Origin: a virus
Direction: 5' to 3' (one strand)
DNA length: 64,000 nt
IMG/VR virus record: IMGVR_UViG_3300044904_000056
Location: 1 to 64,000 of that record
Shown here: piece after piece, positions 1 to 7,643 of the stretch
Layout of the letters: each line of letters starts with the position of its first letter
Position numbering within the stretch: the first letter of the stretch is position 1
The notes under the pieces: generated by a model
The model's database searches: none
Seen by the model: only the letters and a program-made list of their open reading frames with translations
Told to the model about the DNA's origin: nothing
Program-made: the position numbers and the translations under genes

Positions 1-1302
1 TGGATAAGTTCCTGCATACAACATACGTAGAGAAATGTTGTTAGTAGCAACATTGGAAAGAACATCTCGATGCATGAAAGACGGAACAATCCAACCCGTT
101 GAGGTATTCACCTGCGTATAAATTTGAAACCACGGACCGGCAGGTGTAGGAGCTTCGTAGAAATACCAAACATCAGAGCCACTCGATGACGGAACGTTAT
201 CTAACAAGACATAACGATTAATCGTAGGGACAAAGAATACGCGACCACCATAACCGTTGAAAACAGTCGTGTAAATCGCCGTTTTACCGGTATCAGAAGC
301 GGTCCAATTCGTATCGGTAACGAAATCAGTAGGTGTTGGGTAAGCCGGACCTATCCAATACTGAAACGAGGCGGAATTTTGTGCATCAAACTGAATTCTA
401 GGAATCCGCATCAAGTATAGATGCGTTAAATCAGCCGAATCCCGAAAAGTGATGTAGACAAATCCATTTGCACCATCAATTTGATTTCCCGCTGTGTTGT
501 AACCTAGAGTACCATCGTCAGCCGCATAAAGCACTGGGTCAGAAAAGCCATAGGTAGACTGGGCATATTCATAAGTTCCTGCTGCGGGACGAGAACCATT
601 CGCATTAAAAGTTGTGGGAGTTGTCCAATTATTCCACGTCGCTCCGTGGTCCGTTGATTTGATGATGTTACCGTCCCAGTTGGCGCTTACATTGTCTTGG
701 CGATTAGTAAATACGAAAAGATTTCCGTTTATCCCAAACACACCGTAGGATTTACCCTGCATAGGAGTTCCGCCAGGTCCGTCTGTCCCATCGGAAGTAT
801 TCACACCAAGATAGTTCGAAAGAATATTAACGAGAGAACCTGCGAACGTGGTTTCGTTGGTGAATTTTCCTACTTGTAAATTCGCCCCTGCGTTGGCTGT
901 ACCAGTTAAACCATACCCATCATTCATAGATACATAGGTAGAACCATCGTTCGATACAAAACTGTATAAGGAGTCTCCACCGCTGGCATTGCCGAAAGTC
1001 CCCTGCACTCCACTATCTGTCGCCGAAAGAATTGGTATGCGAGTTTGAGCGACATTCGTGGTCACATTTTGTGGTGTGGAAGTCGTTGCGCCCGAAGTCA
1101 CGGTGCAGGAATAGAGTGTATTGGGCAAAAGTCCTGTGACGATGGCTTGGTGCGAAGTCCCACTAGCCGCTACACCATTATCAATTCCTGCCTTGGCTCC
1201 CGCGTGAATGTTGGAATCCGCAGCAATATCCGTCGTCCAAGTCGCCACGATGGTCGTGTCAGTGACAGTGTATGTAAGAGCGGAGATAACTGGGTTTGGC
1301 AT
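1..1302 (-). CDS. Fn3-like/DUF4185-like virion protein, C-terminus beyond left edge
   Basis: An open frame of 434 codons starts at ATG 1302 with an RBS (GAGGTG, 7 nt upstream) and runs off the left edge without a stop. Residues 1-75 look like a fibronectin-III type beta-sandwich (alternating Val/Thr strands ending in LPNTLYSCTV). The rest has the aromatic and Gly-Asn-Asp-rich texture of DUF4185/sialidase-like beta-propeller proteins, with phrases such as FVYITFRDSADLTHLYLMRI. Such proteins are often tail or fibre components that bind polysaccharide, but that role is inferred from texture and from the neighbouring virion-type genes. No catalytic residues were identified. Confidence 0.6.
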   Translation of the reverse strand, partial: MPNPVISALTYTVTDTTIVATWTTDIAADSNIHAGAKAGIDNGVAASGTSHQAIVTGLLPNTLYSCTVTSGATTSTPQNVTTNVAQTRIPILSATDSGVQGTFGNASGGDSLYSFVSNDGSTYVSMNDGYGLTGTANAGANLQVGKFTNETTFAGSLVNILSNYLGVNTSDGTDGPGGTPMQGKSYGVFGINGNLFVFTNRQDNVSANWDGNIIKSTDHGATWNNWTTPTTFNANGSRPAAGTYEYAQSTYGFSDPVLYAADDGTLGYNTAGNQIDGANGFVYITFRDSADLTHLYLMRIPRIQFDAQNSASFQYWIGPAYPTPTDFVTDTNWTASDTGKTAIYTTVFNGYGGRVFFVPTINRYVLLDNVPSSSGSDVWYFYEAPTPAGPWFQIYTQVNTSTGWIVPSFMHRDVLSNVATNNISLRMLYAGTYP

Positions 1303-1332
1303 CAAAACACCTCAAGCGCAGCTAAGAGAAGG

Positions 1333-1938
1333 TTAACTCTCAACGTAAGAATGAATCCAATGAAAGGCTTTGCAAACCTCCGCTTCGGAGGTTCCGAATC
1401 TCTTGACTACCCAGCCTTTCTTCCTGAGCTTTCGATCTCGCTTGGCATAATCAGTTAGATTGATTGAATGCCAATACGCACCATCCAGCTCAATACAAAT
1501 TTTTCGATTCGGGTCCGCAACATCGAGTGAATACCTTCCAAAAGGGACTTCCAGCCTAAATCCTTTAATCCCAGCTCTACAGAGTTTCCTCAAAAGGGAT
1601 TTCTGAGGTTTAGAAGGCCTCTGTCTCAGAATACCAGATTCTCTCCACTTTTCTGCTTGCCTCTTCATTTGAAGAGATGCAGCCTTGTGTTCCGACTTCT
1701 TCTCCCATCTTCGGCCAAGACCTTCCTGAAGTCCTTTTATGGCGTTCCTTTTGTACTCAGGGTCACTCATTCTAGATTTCATCACAGGCCGCATACGCTT
1801 AGCCTGGGCCTCTCTTTTCTCAGGAGTCCAAGAGTCTTTCATTCGTCTGTGCCATTCCGGGCTTCTTAAATGATCTCTGTGAGCCTCTTTCCAAGCCGTT
1901 CCTGTTAGATAAGGCATATAAACTCTACGACTCCACAT
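1333..1938 (-). CDS. EDxHD/Vsr-like homing endonuclease
   Basis: A 201-residue free-standing homing endonuclease. The N-terminal half is a basic run of helix-forming repeats (SPEWHRRM, DPEYKRN) like the DNA-binding arrays of homing enzymes. The C-terminal half carries the nuclease core: RPQKSLLRKLC, then YSLDVADPNRKICIELDG, YWH and a KRD..LRKKGW segment, as in Vsr-like/DUF559 nucleases (I-Bth0305I type). It shares this core with the protein at 22801-23508. The start overlaps the end of the upstream gene by 14 nt; ATG 1917 is an alternative start. It lies between two virion-type genes, and only 30 nt separate its stop from the next gene, so an intron is unlikely. Confidence 0.75.
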   Translation of the reverse strand: MWSRRVYMPYLTGTAWKEAHRDHLRSPEWHRRMKDSWTPEKREAQAKRMRPVMKSRMSDPEYKRNAIKGLQEGLGRRWEKKSEHKAASLQMKRQAEKWRESGILRQRPSKPQKSLLRKLCRAGIKGFRLEVPFGRYSLDVADPNRKICIELDGAYWHSINLTDYAKRDRKLRKKGWVVKRFGTSEAEVCKAFHWIHSYVES

Positions 1939-2473
1939 ATCTATAAGTCACAGTCAGCGCAGTGATTGGACCCGCACCACCAGCATAGGTGCTGTCCAGA
2001 GCCATCTGGGTTTCAAGAAAGTCCTGACTCCCTTCCCCTGTGTTGGGATTGCTGAGAACAGTTCCCGCGTTAATGGCCAGAGGAGAGCTTGACGTGTACA
2101 GAGTCGCAAGATTGGCAGCCCGGTTTGGAGCTGTGTCTGTAAATCCGGTGATGCCGCTCTGGTCTGCAGAAGTAGCTACTACATAGATACCAACAGACTG
2201 GACTCGGGCATACACATACTGTCCTGTAGCAGGTGTTCCAGTTAGAAACCAGACCAAATCTGAAATCGCCCCGAGAGGTGGAGTAGTCCAGTTCTCCTTG
2301 GAGGACTTCCTCCAACCGAAACTCAAGCCGGTCAGAGGGACAGGAATCGGGTTGTTGGCATCCTGAATGTCGTTATCTGCCTGCTTATGGCGGACAGTAG
2401 AGCCTGTTACGTCACCACCGGCACTGCCTGGTGAAGCTCCGTGATAGTAGCGTGTTTGTTGGCTAGCAGACAT
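1925..2473 (-). CDS. Virion-type protein of unknown function
   Basis: 182 residues, starting at ATG 2473 with RBS AAGGAG. It is rich in Gly, Ser, Thr and Ala, has no signal peptide or membrane segment, and contains beta-strand-like stretches (QYVYARVQSVGIYVVATS). It sits in a run of probable structural genes and is overlapped at its 3' end by the homing endonuclease at 1333-1938. I do not recognise the family; a small tail or head component is an inference from composition and position. Confidence 0.7.
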   Translation of the reverse strand: MSASQQTRYYHGASPGSAGGDVTGSTVRHKQADNDIQDANNPIPVPLTGLSFGWRKSSKENWTTPPLGAISDLVWFLTGTPATGQYVYARVQSVGIYVVATSADQSGITGFTDTAPNRAANLATLYTSSSPLAINAGTVLSNPNTGEGSQDFLETQMALDSTYAGGAGPITALTVTYRYVES

Positions 2474-2476
2474 TTC

Positions 2477-2953
2477 TCACTCTCCTTCATACGAAATGTG
2501 GACTGTACTACTCAAAGTTATCTTTCCGCTGGGGCTGACAATCGTCAGAAATTTGTCTCCTGTTTTAGTCTCGACACCGATAATATGCCGAGAGATTTTC
2601 ATCTTCAAAGTCGCGTTGTCATCTGTAAGCCAGTGAGCAATAAACCTCTCCCCAAGGTCTAGCCGGATGCGGCATTCGATGATACTTTGCAGAGGGGTGT
2701 GCTGCTTAGCAAACGCGGTAGGAATCAGGGAGAATCTCATCACGCGTTCCCGGTCGAGGCTAGAAGTCGAGATAGCTAGATTCAAATCGGGAACAAAACT
2801 GGCATCCTTAACTGCTCTCATCATGACGTGTTCTTCAAATTGGCAGGCAGGCTTTCCATCGTTGTAGAGAGCCTCCCATACAAAGAGCAGCTTTCCTCCG
2901 TCTGTCTTTCCAAGAACGAAAGCTCCCAGCGGACTCAAGTACCATCGCTCCAT
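2477..2953 (-). CDS. Uncharacterised protein in virion gene run
   Basis: 158 residues, ATG 2953, with GGAGG upstream. The sequence alternates charged and hydrophobic residues, as in a folded mixed alpha/beta protein, with no recognisable motif. It ends 3 nt before the next gene starts and begins 2 nt after the previous stop, so it is co-transcribed with its neighbours. Function unknown. Confidence 0.7.
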   Translation of the reverse strand: MERWYLSPLGAFVLGKTDGGKLLFVWEALYNDGKPACQFEEHVMMRAVKDASFVPDLNLAISTSSLDRERVMRFSLIPTAFAKQHTPLQSIIECRIRLDLGERFIAHWLTDDNATLKMKISRHIIGVETKTGDKFLTIVSPSGKITLSSTVHISYEGE

Positions 2954-2955
2954 AA

Positions 2956-4278
2956 TTAGTGTTTCCTCCTCTTCTGATACACAATCTTGCCGAAATGTCC
3001 AGACTTATTATTTGATTCAAGGACTTCAACGCTCTTCACTCTTCGCAGTTTTCCCTTCCTTAGTGCGTAGACCGGGATACCTTTCTTGATGGCATGGCGA
3101 GCTTCTGAATAGACACCCGTAGTCAGTTTCTTGCCACGAGTAGGTTTGATGACGACAGCTTTCGCCCGGTCTATCTTCTCGTGAAAGTAGCCCATCCCCA
3201 ATTCAGCATGTCGCTTCGTTTTAGAAAAGTCAACCCGGTCACCCTCGAATGCTTCCCGGATTGTCTCTAAGTCACGGTCTTCGGCATCCGTTCCGTAGCG
3301 GCCTATTTCCCTCGCGTAATAGATTCCCTTGGACCTGCGAGACTCCCGAAGGAAAGAGCCTACACGCGACTCAAATGTCCTAGCTTCTCTCCGTCTCCGG
3401 GGAGGCCTATCGGTTGCTAAGGAATGCTTCCCTGTCTTCCTGTCCGTCTGAAGGTGGGCTTTCTGTCCGGAAGGAGAACGGACGATAGAAGAGACCATAT
3501 CAGTAGCCCCACCAAGCCCAGCCATACGGGCAAACGACTTTAGAATAGTCCACCCCAGCTCTTTGAGAGCCTGCAAAGCTTCCCCATGATGCTCAGCACT
3601 AGACCTAGCCGGCAGTCCTTGTTGATTTCTCTGCTGGGCTTCAGCCTGTTGCTTCGCATGAAGGCCATTCAAAGCTTTGAGAGTTCCGTGCGTAGCAGAC
3701 ATCATGGACATCGTTTTCGGGTCGTTTGCTAAGTCCCGTTTCTGGATAGGTTTGTTCTTCTGAACAGCGTGCCTACCGTGAGCACTCTTCGGACTCTTTC
3801 CGCCTCTAGCTCCTGGTTTCTCTACGTCTTTCCGGACGTGACGAATGCCCCACTTCATTCCTTTCACTCCGTGTTCCAGCATGTCCTCAGGGAGCTGGAG
3901 TGAAGCTGCTTCTTTTGACTTCTGAAAACCACTCCACCCTTTAATCAAACCCTCTTTTTCCAATTTGTCGAACGCTTTTTGATAAGGAATTCCGAGAGTC
4001 TTCGCAATCTTATCAATGCTATACCCTGCTTTGTATAAATCCCCAGCACCCACTCCCATTTTCTTAGTAGGCCCAGACCCTGGACCTCCTTCCCGGACTT
4101 CCGGATTCACCATTTGGTCCTGATGGTGTCCGAGAATCGCCTTCTTCATCGACTGGTCTAGTCCGGTAGCTCCAACGTGTGTTGGGATAGATTCGCGCAG
4201 CCGAGAACCTAGCACCTCCGCAAATTTATCAAGAGCCTCCTGCCCTCTGTAAAATGTCCTTCCCTGCTCATCAAACAT
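2956..4278 (-). CDS. Minor head-like protein with nucleotide-binding-like C-terminal domain
   Basis: 440 residues. Residues 63-71 (EGGPGSGPT) and about 135-148 (LEHGVKGMKWGIRH) are linker signatures I associate with phage head proteins and protease or MuF-type fusions. Residues 150-290 are basic and low in complexity. The last 120 residues form a separate domain: KGIYYAREIGRYG, an acidic middle, GYFHEKIDRAKAVVI, then TTGVYSEARHAIKKGIPVYAL. That pattern resembles nucleoside 2-deoxyribosyltransferase/SLOG-type Rossmann domains. Family knowledge suggests nucleotide or nucleotide-sugar binding; activity is not shown. The start at ATG 4278 follows the upstream stop by 11 nt. Confidence 0.7.
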   Translation of the reverse strand: MFDEQGRTFYRGQEALDKFAEVLGSRLRESIPTHVGATGLDQSMKKAILGHHQDQMVNPEVREGGPGSGPTKKMGVGAGDLYKAGYSIDKIAKTLGIPYQKAFDKLEKEGLIKGWSGFQKSKEAASLQLPEDMLEHGVKGMKWGIRHVRKDVEKPGARGGKSPKSAHGRHAVQKNKPIQKRDLANDPKTMSMMSATHGTLKALNGLHAKQQAEAQQRNQQGLPARSSAEHHGEALQALKELGWTILKSFARMAGLGGATDMVSSIVRSPSGQKAHLQTDRKTGKHSLATDRPPRRRREARTFESRVGSFLRESRRSKGIYYAREIGRYGTDAEDRDLETIREAFEGDRVDFSKTKRHAELGMGYFHEKIDRAKAVVIKPTRGKKLTTGVYSEARHAIKKGIPVYALRKGKLRRVKSVEVLESNNKSGHFGKIVYQKRRKH

Positions 4279-4289
4279 ACAGCAGCCCT

Positions 4290-5054
4290 CTACGCTGCGA
4301 TTTGTAGTAAATCGTGTTCAAGAGTCGCAAGATCCAACCCTGCCGGGTCCACGTTACTCGTAGCGTCAAGAAAGTCAGGGCTGATAATCGCGTAACACTC
4401 GGAGCCATATTCCATCCAGAATCGCTTCGTCAGCCTCTGTGTCGTGCCCCAAGTAACGCAGGTGATAAGATCACTCTCATCAAAGTCAAAGAAGGGCACG
4501 CAATGTCCACCCCAGCTTCCGGGCTGGTTATTGTCAGGGTCAGCGCTTACCACATCCCAGACTGCCTGGTTCTGCGCAGTCCTTGGGAGCTCAATTCCGG
4601 TGTAGACTCCGCCAAATAGCCAGATAGCAAGCTTCAGGTGTTCCCAGTTTGTCGGGTCAATCGAAACGTAGGAGGAAATCTTCTCCCCACCAAAGCCAAC
4701 CTTCTTGGCATAGTTCAGAACGGTCAGCTCATCCCCACCTTGGTCTGTTGTAGGGTCAGCCGGATTGTAGCCACAGGAGGCTTCATAGAAAGCTAGAGTA
4801 TCCGCATCAGTAGGGATGTAAGGGGCTTTCCCAACTGCTTTCGTCCAGAGCTGACGCATATGTCCAAGTCCAGCAGCGGTGCAGTCCCCAAGGTCGTTGT
4901 TTAGGAGCATCGGCCAGCTCGCAACAAGGATAGACCAGCTGTACTTGGTAGGAGGCGGGGGAAGATCGGGGGTCAGATATCTCGCTAACCTCAGAGTTCT
5001 AGCATCGTGCCGGACAGATTTTTTGCCCAATCGCATTTCTGATTGGTTCAACAT
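4290..5054 (-). CDS. Papain-like (C1/C39-type fold) putative cysteine peptidase
   Basis: 254 residues, with RBS AGGAGG before ATG 5054. A candidate nucleophile is Cys58 in NNDLGDCTAAGLGHM, and a candidate histidine is His184 in GSWGGHCVPF, followed by VTWGTTQRLTKRFW. This layout (Gly-Asp-Cys-Thr, then Gly-Gly-His, then a Trp-Gly turn) recurs in an uncharacterised group of phage proteins with a papain-like fold. It has no signal peptide. A role in virion maturation or in cleaving host material is possible; the activity is inferred from motif order only. The intron-less homing gene at 5056-5802 is inserted directly upstream. Confidence 0.7.
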   Translation of the reverse strand: MLNQSEMRLGKKSVRHDARTLRLARYLTPDLPPPPTKYSWSILVASWPMLLNNDLGDCTAAGLGHMRQLWTKAVGKAPYIPTDADTLAFYEASCGYNPADPTTDQGGDELTVLNYAKKVGFGGEKISSYVSIDPTNWEHLKLAIWLFGGVYTGIELPRTAQNQAVWDVVSADPDNNQPGSWGGHCVPFFDFDESDLITCVTWGTTQRLTKRFWMEYGSECYAIISPDFLDATSNVDPAGLDLATLEHDLLQIAA

Positions 5055-5055
5055 T

Positions 5056-5802
5056 TTAGCCTCCTAACTCTGACTTTTTGGCCAACCAAGACCTCGTAAT
5101 AGCCTCAGAATGGTGCCGACGGTATTCCGGGTCCAAAAATCGTTTCTTTGTTGATTCACTTTCCTTACGACGGGATTCCTTTGACCAGATTCTGCAGCTA
5201 TTTGCCTCGCCAATCTTGCGACAAGTTTCCTCTCCAAGATGTCTACCAATACGAGCTTTGGACATTTTTATACGAGTTTCCTGGGAAACTTTGTGGCCTT
5301 TGTTCGCTTCGCTGATCTTGAGACAATGCTCTTTAGACAGTTTCTTTCCTTTATGGGCTTTGCTAATCTTGAGACGAGCCTCTTCAGAATGCCTGCGGCC
5401 CAATTGATGATTATCTTTGCCCTTCCTGAGTTCGCTCAGCTTATGGCGATGTTCTTCCGATTTTGGTTTGTCCCTCATAGCTTTAGACATCTTGCGGCGA
5501 GTTTCCTTAGAACGCCGTATTCCCTTCAGAGCCTCGCCTGATGTTCGCCCTCTAGGAAATCTAGCAACTCTGAGAATCTCTAGATATATTGCGGCTCTTC
5601 GACAAAGTTCTGGGCTGTCGCAAAAGAATCCAATCCCAGAGTTACATCTGCCACAGAGAACTCCCCGAAACCCTCCTGTTCTATGGTCGTGATCTAGGGC
5701 AGGCCTATCTGGGGTGTCATCTCCGCATATCGCACAACGGCCTTCTTGAAGTTTTAGAAAATCCTTTTTCAAATCCCGCCTTTGACGTCCTCCGTATGAC
5801 AT
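5056..5802 (-). CDS. EndoVII-like HNH homing endonuclease with NUMOD3 repeats
   Basis: 248 residues. Residues 1-75 match recombination endonuclease VII: CAICGD, ALDHDHRTGGFRGVLCGRCN, with four zinc cysteines and the catalytic DHDH. From about residue 95, five or six NUMOD3 repeats (SEEARLKISKAHKGKK type) provide DNA binding. RFPR lies at residues 81-84, exactly at the junction. The protein at 17850-18359 is a paralogue with RFPR at the same position. It starts at ATG 5802 with RBS AAGGAG and is free-standing between two phage genes. Confidence 0.88.
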   Translation of the reverse strand: MSYGGRQRRDLKKDFLKLQEGRCAICGDDTPDRPALDHDHRTGGFRGVLCGRCNSGIGFFCDSPELCRRAAIYLEILRVARFPRGRTSGEALKGIRRSKETRRKMSKAMRDKPKSEEHRHKLSELRKGKDNHQLGRRHSEEARLKISKAHKGKKLSKEHCLKISEANKGHKVSQETRIKMSKARIGRHLGEETCRKIGEANSCRIWSKESRRKESESTKKRFLDPEYRRHHSEAITRSWLAKKSELGG

Positions 5803-5818
5803 TCAGAGTCTCCTTGGA

Positions 5819-6139
5819 TTAGATTGCGTTTACAACAACTGCGTAAGTCGGAACAGACACTCCATTAACAATCGCGTTCCCCCCAGTAGGGTGTAGTTTG
5901 AACCTCAACCCCTCGTGCTCAACGCTTACATCATCCGCCCCAGTAGATGCTGTTGTCGTAAGAGCGAATGTTCCATCACCGTTGTCGTGCGCGAGAACCC
6001 GGTAGCCTTGCACTTCTAGAGTTTGATCTGCCACTCCTGCACCTCCTGAAATGTCGTGAGTGGAAATGGAAAATGTCCCATCCCCCAAATCTTTCGCCTT
6101 GAATCTCAAGCATTGGAATTCTACAGTCAGGTCGCTCAT
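5819..6139 (-). CDS. Small protein with three internal repeats
   Basis: 106 residues from ATG 6139, chosen because GGTGGG lies 7 nt upstream and the ATG overlaps the previous stop (ATGA). Three repeats of about 35 residues can be seen: VEFQCLRFKAKDLGDGTFSI, LEVQGYRVLAHDNGDGTFAL and VEHEGLRFKLHPTGG. The repeated Leu-Arg-Phe strand followed by an Asp-Gly-Asp-Gly-Thr-Phe turn suggests a beta-rich repeat fold. Function unknown; a virion accessory role is possible from position. Confidence 0.72.
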   Translation of the reverse strand: MSDLTVEFQCLRFKAKDLGDGTFSISTHDISGGAGVADQTLEVQGYRVLAHDNGDGTFALTTTASTGADDVSVEHEGLRFKLHPTGGNAIVNGVSVPTYAVVVNAI

Positions 6140-6381
6140 TTCATTTCCCACCAGTCTGAGCAGTAAGAATCAGCTTCAGCGGGCAACAGATTAGAGCCAT
6201 TCCACAAGATAAAATACTTGTTCGTGCAACTCTTTCCATCCTTGCCTAGATATTCACAGTTTGCGCAACAGGAGCCACCCTTCGGCACTTTCATTCCAGG
6301 CTGATGATCAACAGGATACTTTACAGTACCACCAACCTCCCGGAAATCGCTGAACGTTGCTTCTCGGAGGCGTCGAATCAA
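6136..6381 (-). CDS. Small four-cysteine protein, HiPIP-like pattern
   Basis: About 81 residues. Residues 35 onward read KVPKGGSCCANCEYLGKDGK, a further Cys, a Trp-Asn-Gly-Ser turn, and end with YCSDWWE. This cysteine spacing and closing YCSDW motif are typical of a phage family resembling high-potential iron-sulfur proteins, so it may hold a metal or Fe-S cluster. A TTG start at 6381 is preferred because AAGGA lies 6 nt upstream; TTG 6387 is an alternative. Confidence 0.68.
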   Translation of the reverse strand: MIRRLREATFSDFREVGGTVKYPVDHQPGMKVPKGGSCCANCEYLGKDGKSCTNKYFILWNGSNLLPAEADSYCSDWWEMK

Positions 6382-6383
6382 AT

Positions 6384-6854
6384 TCAATCCTTGTTGTACT
6401 GCGACCAGGAGACGGCATAGGGGTTGTCTACACCTGGAACTTTCTTGAGGGCCTTTACCTGCTCTTCCCTCCCTGGAGGCGCTTTCTCTCGGGCGCAGGC
6501 TTCCTTGTAGAATCGGGATAGCCTTGCTCCAAAGGACGATTCAGCAACGCGGATTCCCTTGTTCGGTGCAGAGACAGGTGTGTATGCTTCCCCAAGAGGA
6601 CCACGCTTGCCTTTCTTCGCATCCTTCCGGAGGTTCTCAGGCTTCGCAGCAGCCGTCATCTTCTTTTTCTTAAAGCCTCGGGGATTCTGAGTGCCCATTG
6701 ATTCCTGGTTGATCTTCTTTGCAGGCTTCTTAGGGCGCAGGAATTTCATCCCTGCTTCCCGAAGCTGTCGGATCATTCCACCACCAGCAGAGGCAGGAAA
6801 CATCGGGCCAGGATCATCGTACGGGTTGTCATTTACAGGAAAAATCGTAATCAC
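6384..6854 (-). CDS. Basic protein of unknown function
   Basis: 156 residues, very rich in Lys, Arg and Pro, with a central KKKK run and a C-terminus ending in VSWSQYNKD. It starts at GTG 6854 behind AAGGAG; ATG 6776 is an alternative. It is the first gene after a clear terminator (6895-6933) and carries a late-type motif (6869-6886), so it probably heads its own transcription unit. Function unknown; a scaffold or nucleic-acid-binding role is only a guess from composition. Confidence 0.65.
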   Translation of the reverse strand: MITIFPVNDNPYDDPGPMFPASAGGGMIRQLREAGMKFLRPKKPAKKINQESMGTQNPRGFKKKKMTAAAKPENLRKDAKKGKRGPLGEAYTPVSAPNKGIRVAESSFGARLSRFYKEACAREKAPPGREEQVKALKKVPGVDNPYAVSWSQYNKD

Positions 6855-6868
6855 AAGTAGCGGCTCCT

Positions 6869-6886
6869 TGCCTAACCTAATTTACC
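6869..6886 (-). promoter_or_regulatory. Late-type motif GGTAAATTAGGTTAGG
   Basis: On the minus strand GGTAAATTAGGTTAGGCAAG lies just upstream of the RBS of the gene starting at 6854 and downstream of a terminator. It is a member of the GGTAA(A/C)TTAG..TGAGG set also seen at 7615, 16568, 22613 and 27139. A promoter role is inferred from recurrence and position. Confidence 0.4.
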
Positions 6887-6894
6887 TTTACAGA

Positions 6895-6933
6895 CAAAAA
6901 AGAAAGGGGTGAACCTTTCGGCCACCCCTCTCT
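6895..6933 (-). terminator. Rho-independent terminator
   Basis: On the minus strand an 11-bp stem (AGAGAGGGGTG with CACCCCTTTCT, one G-U pair) is extended by GCC-GAAA-GGT with a GNRA tetraloop and followed by TTTTTT. It ends the unit finishing with the gene at 6963-7328 and separates it from the gene starting at 6854. Confidence 0.88.
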
Positions 6934-6962
6934 TCAATACTGATTAGACCAATAGATTCTTG

Positions 6963-7328
6963 TTAGGCAGGGACGCCGAACAGGATGCCTTCGGTCTTGA
7001 CCAGGCTGGGGTCAATCTCAATCGTGTCAGCCGCATCAGGAATACCGGAATCGCTTCCGTCTGCATTCGAGATATGCGACGTGATTGCAATTGGCTTGAG
7101 TGGGTTCGCGGGAGGATTGGCAGACGCAGCCTTTCCACTTGCGATAGAGGGTGAACCATCTGGAGCCGGACGGAGAGTGGTGTCGGGGGTGAGAACAACC
7201 GTTGTCGGGTCAGCCGATGTTACTGCCACCGTCTGTCCTGCAACAAGTTGGTCGCTCTTCAATCCGTGATCATCCGTGCCGGAGACGAAGTAATCAACTG
7301 AAAGATTGTCTGGCATTTTCAAAGGCAT
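6963..7328 (-). CDS. Probable virion-associated beta-rich protein
   Basis: 121 residues, ATG 7328. The central part (QTVAVTSADPTTVVLTPD, then PIAITSHISNADGSDSG) has the texture of an Ig-like or bacterial-surface-like beta domain, and it closes with ILFGVPA. No signal peptide. The gene is followed by a strong terminator, which fits abundant expression as for a head decoration or tail protein, but that role is an inference. Confidence 0.68.
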   Translation of the reverse strand: MPLKMPDNLSVDYFVSGTDDHGLKSDQLVAGQTVAVTSADPTTVVLTPDTTLRPAPDGSPSIASGKAASANPPANPLKPIAITSHISNADGSDSGIPDAADTIEIDPSLVKTEGILFGVPA

Positions 7329-7357
7329 AGTTTTGTTTCCTCTCGTTTCTGATTTTA

Positions 7358-7609
7358 CTACTTTGGCACCGCAAAGATAATCGTCTGACTTGTCACCGGA
7401 CCCGGAGGAGGCGGTACCACTTCAGCGGCTATCTCTCTTAGAAGGGTTGATTGCTCATCAAGCTGTTGAGATATTCGGGCCAGACTCTCGCCTTGCTTGT
7501 CAAGCTTCTTCTCTATCTCCCTCAGCCTCTCCTTGAGGTCAGGGAGACTGCTAAGGGGAGTTAGAGCCTTCATAAGAAAATTAATGATCTCCTGCAACAG
7601 TTTGGACAT
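7358..7609 (-). CDS. Short coiled-coil protein
   Basis: 83 residues, ATG 7609, RBS GTGAGG inside a late-type motif. Residues 25-65 form a heptad-like coiled coil (LKERLREIEKKLDKQGESLA), followed by PPPPGP and a C-terminus IIFAVPK that resembles the ILFGVPA end of the next protein. Function unknown; an oligomerising virion or scaffolding accessory is possible. Confidence 0.68.
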   Translation of the reverse strand: MSKLLQEIINFLMKALTPLSSLPDLKERLREIEKKLDKQGESLARISQQLDEQSTLLREIAAEVVPPPPGPVTSQTIIFAVPK

Positions 7610-7614
7610 TCTTG

Positions 7615-7635
7615 CCTCACTGTAAGTTTACTTAC
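7615..7635 (-). promoter_or_regulatory. Late-type motif GTAAACTTACAGTGAGG
   Basis: The minus strand reads GTAAGTAAACTTACAGTGAGG directly before the gene starting at 7609. It is similar to the GGTAA..TTAG..TGAGG motif elsewhere and has an internal inverted repeat (GTAAG/CTTAC). It is the weakest member of the set. Confidence 0.3.
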
Positions 7636-7643
7636 TAAATGGG

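Noticed and set aside
1303-1938. Group I intron around the endonuclease at 1333
   Set aside because: Only about 30 nt lie between its stop and the next gene start, too little for intron structure, and both flanking genes are intact.
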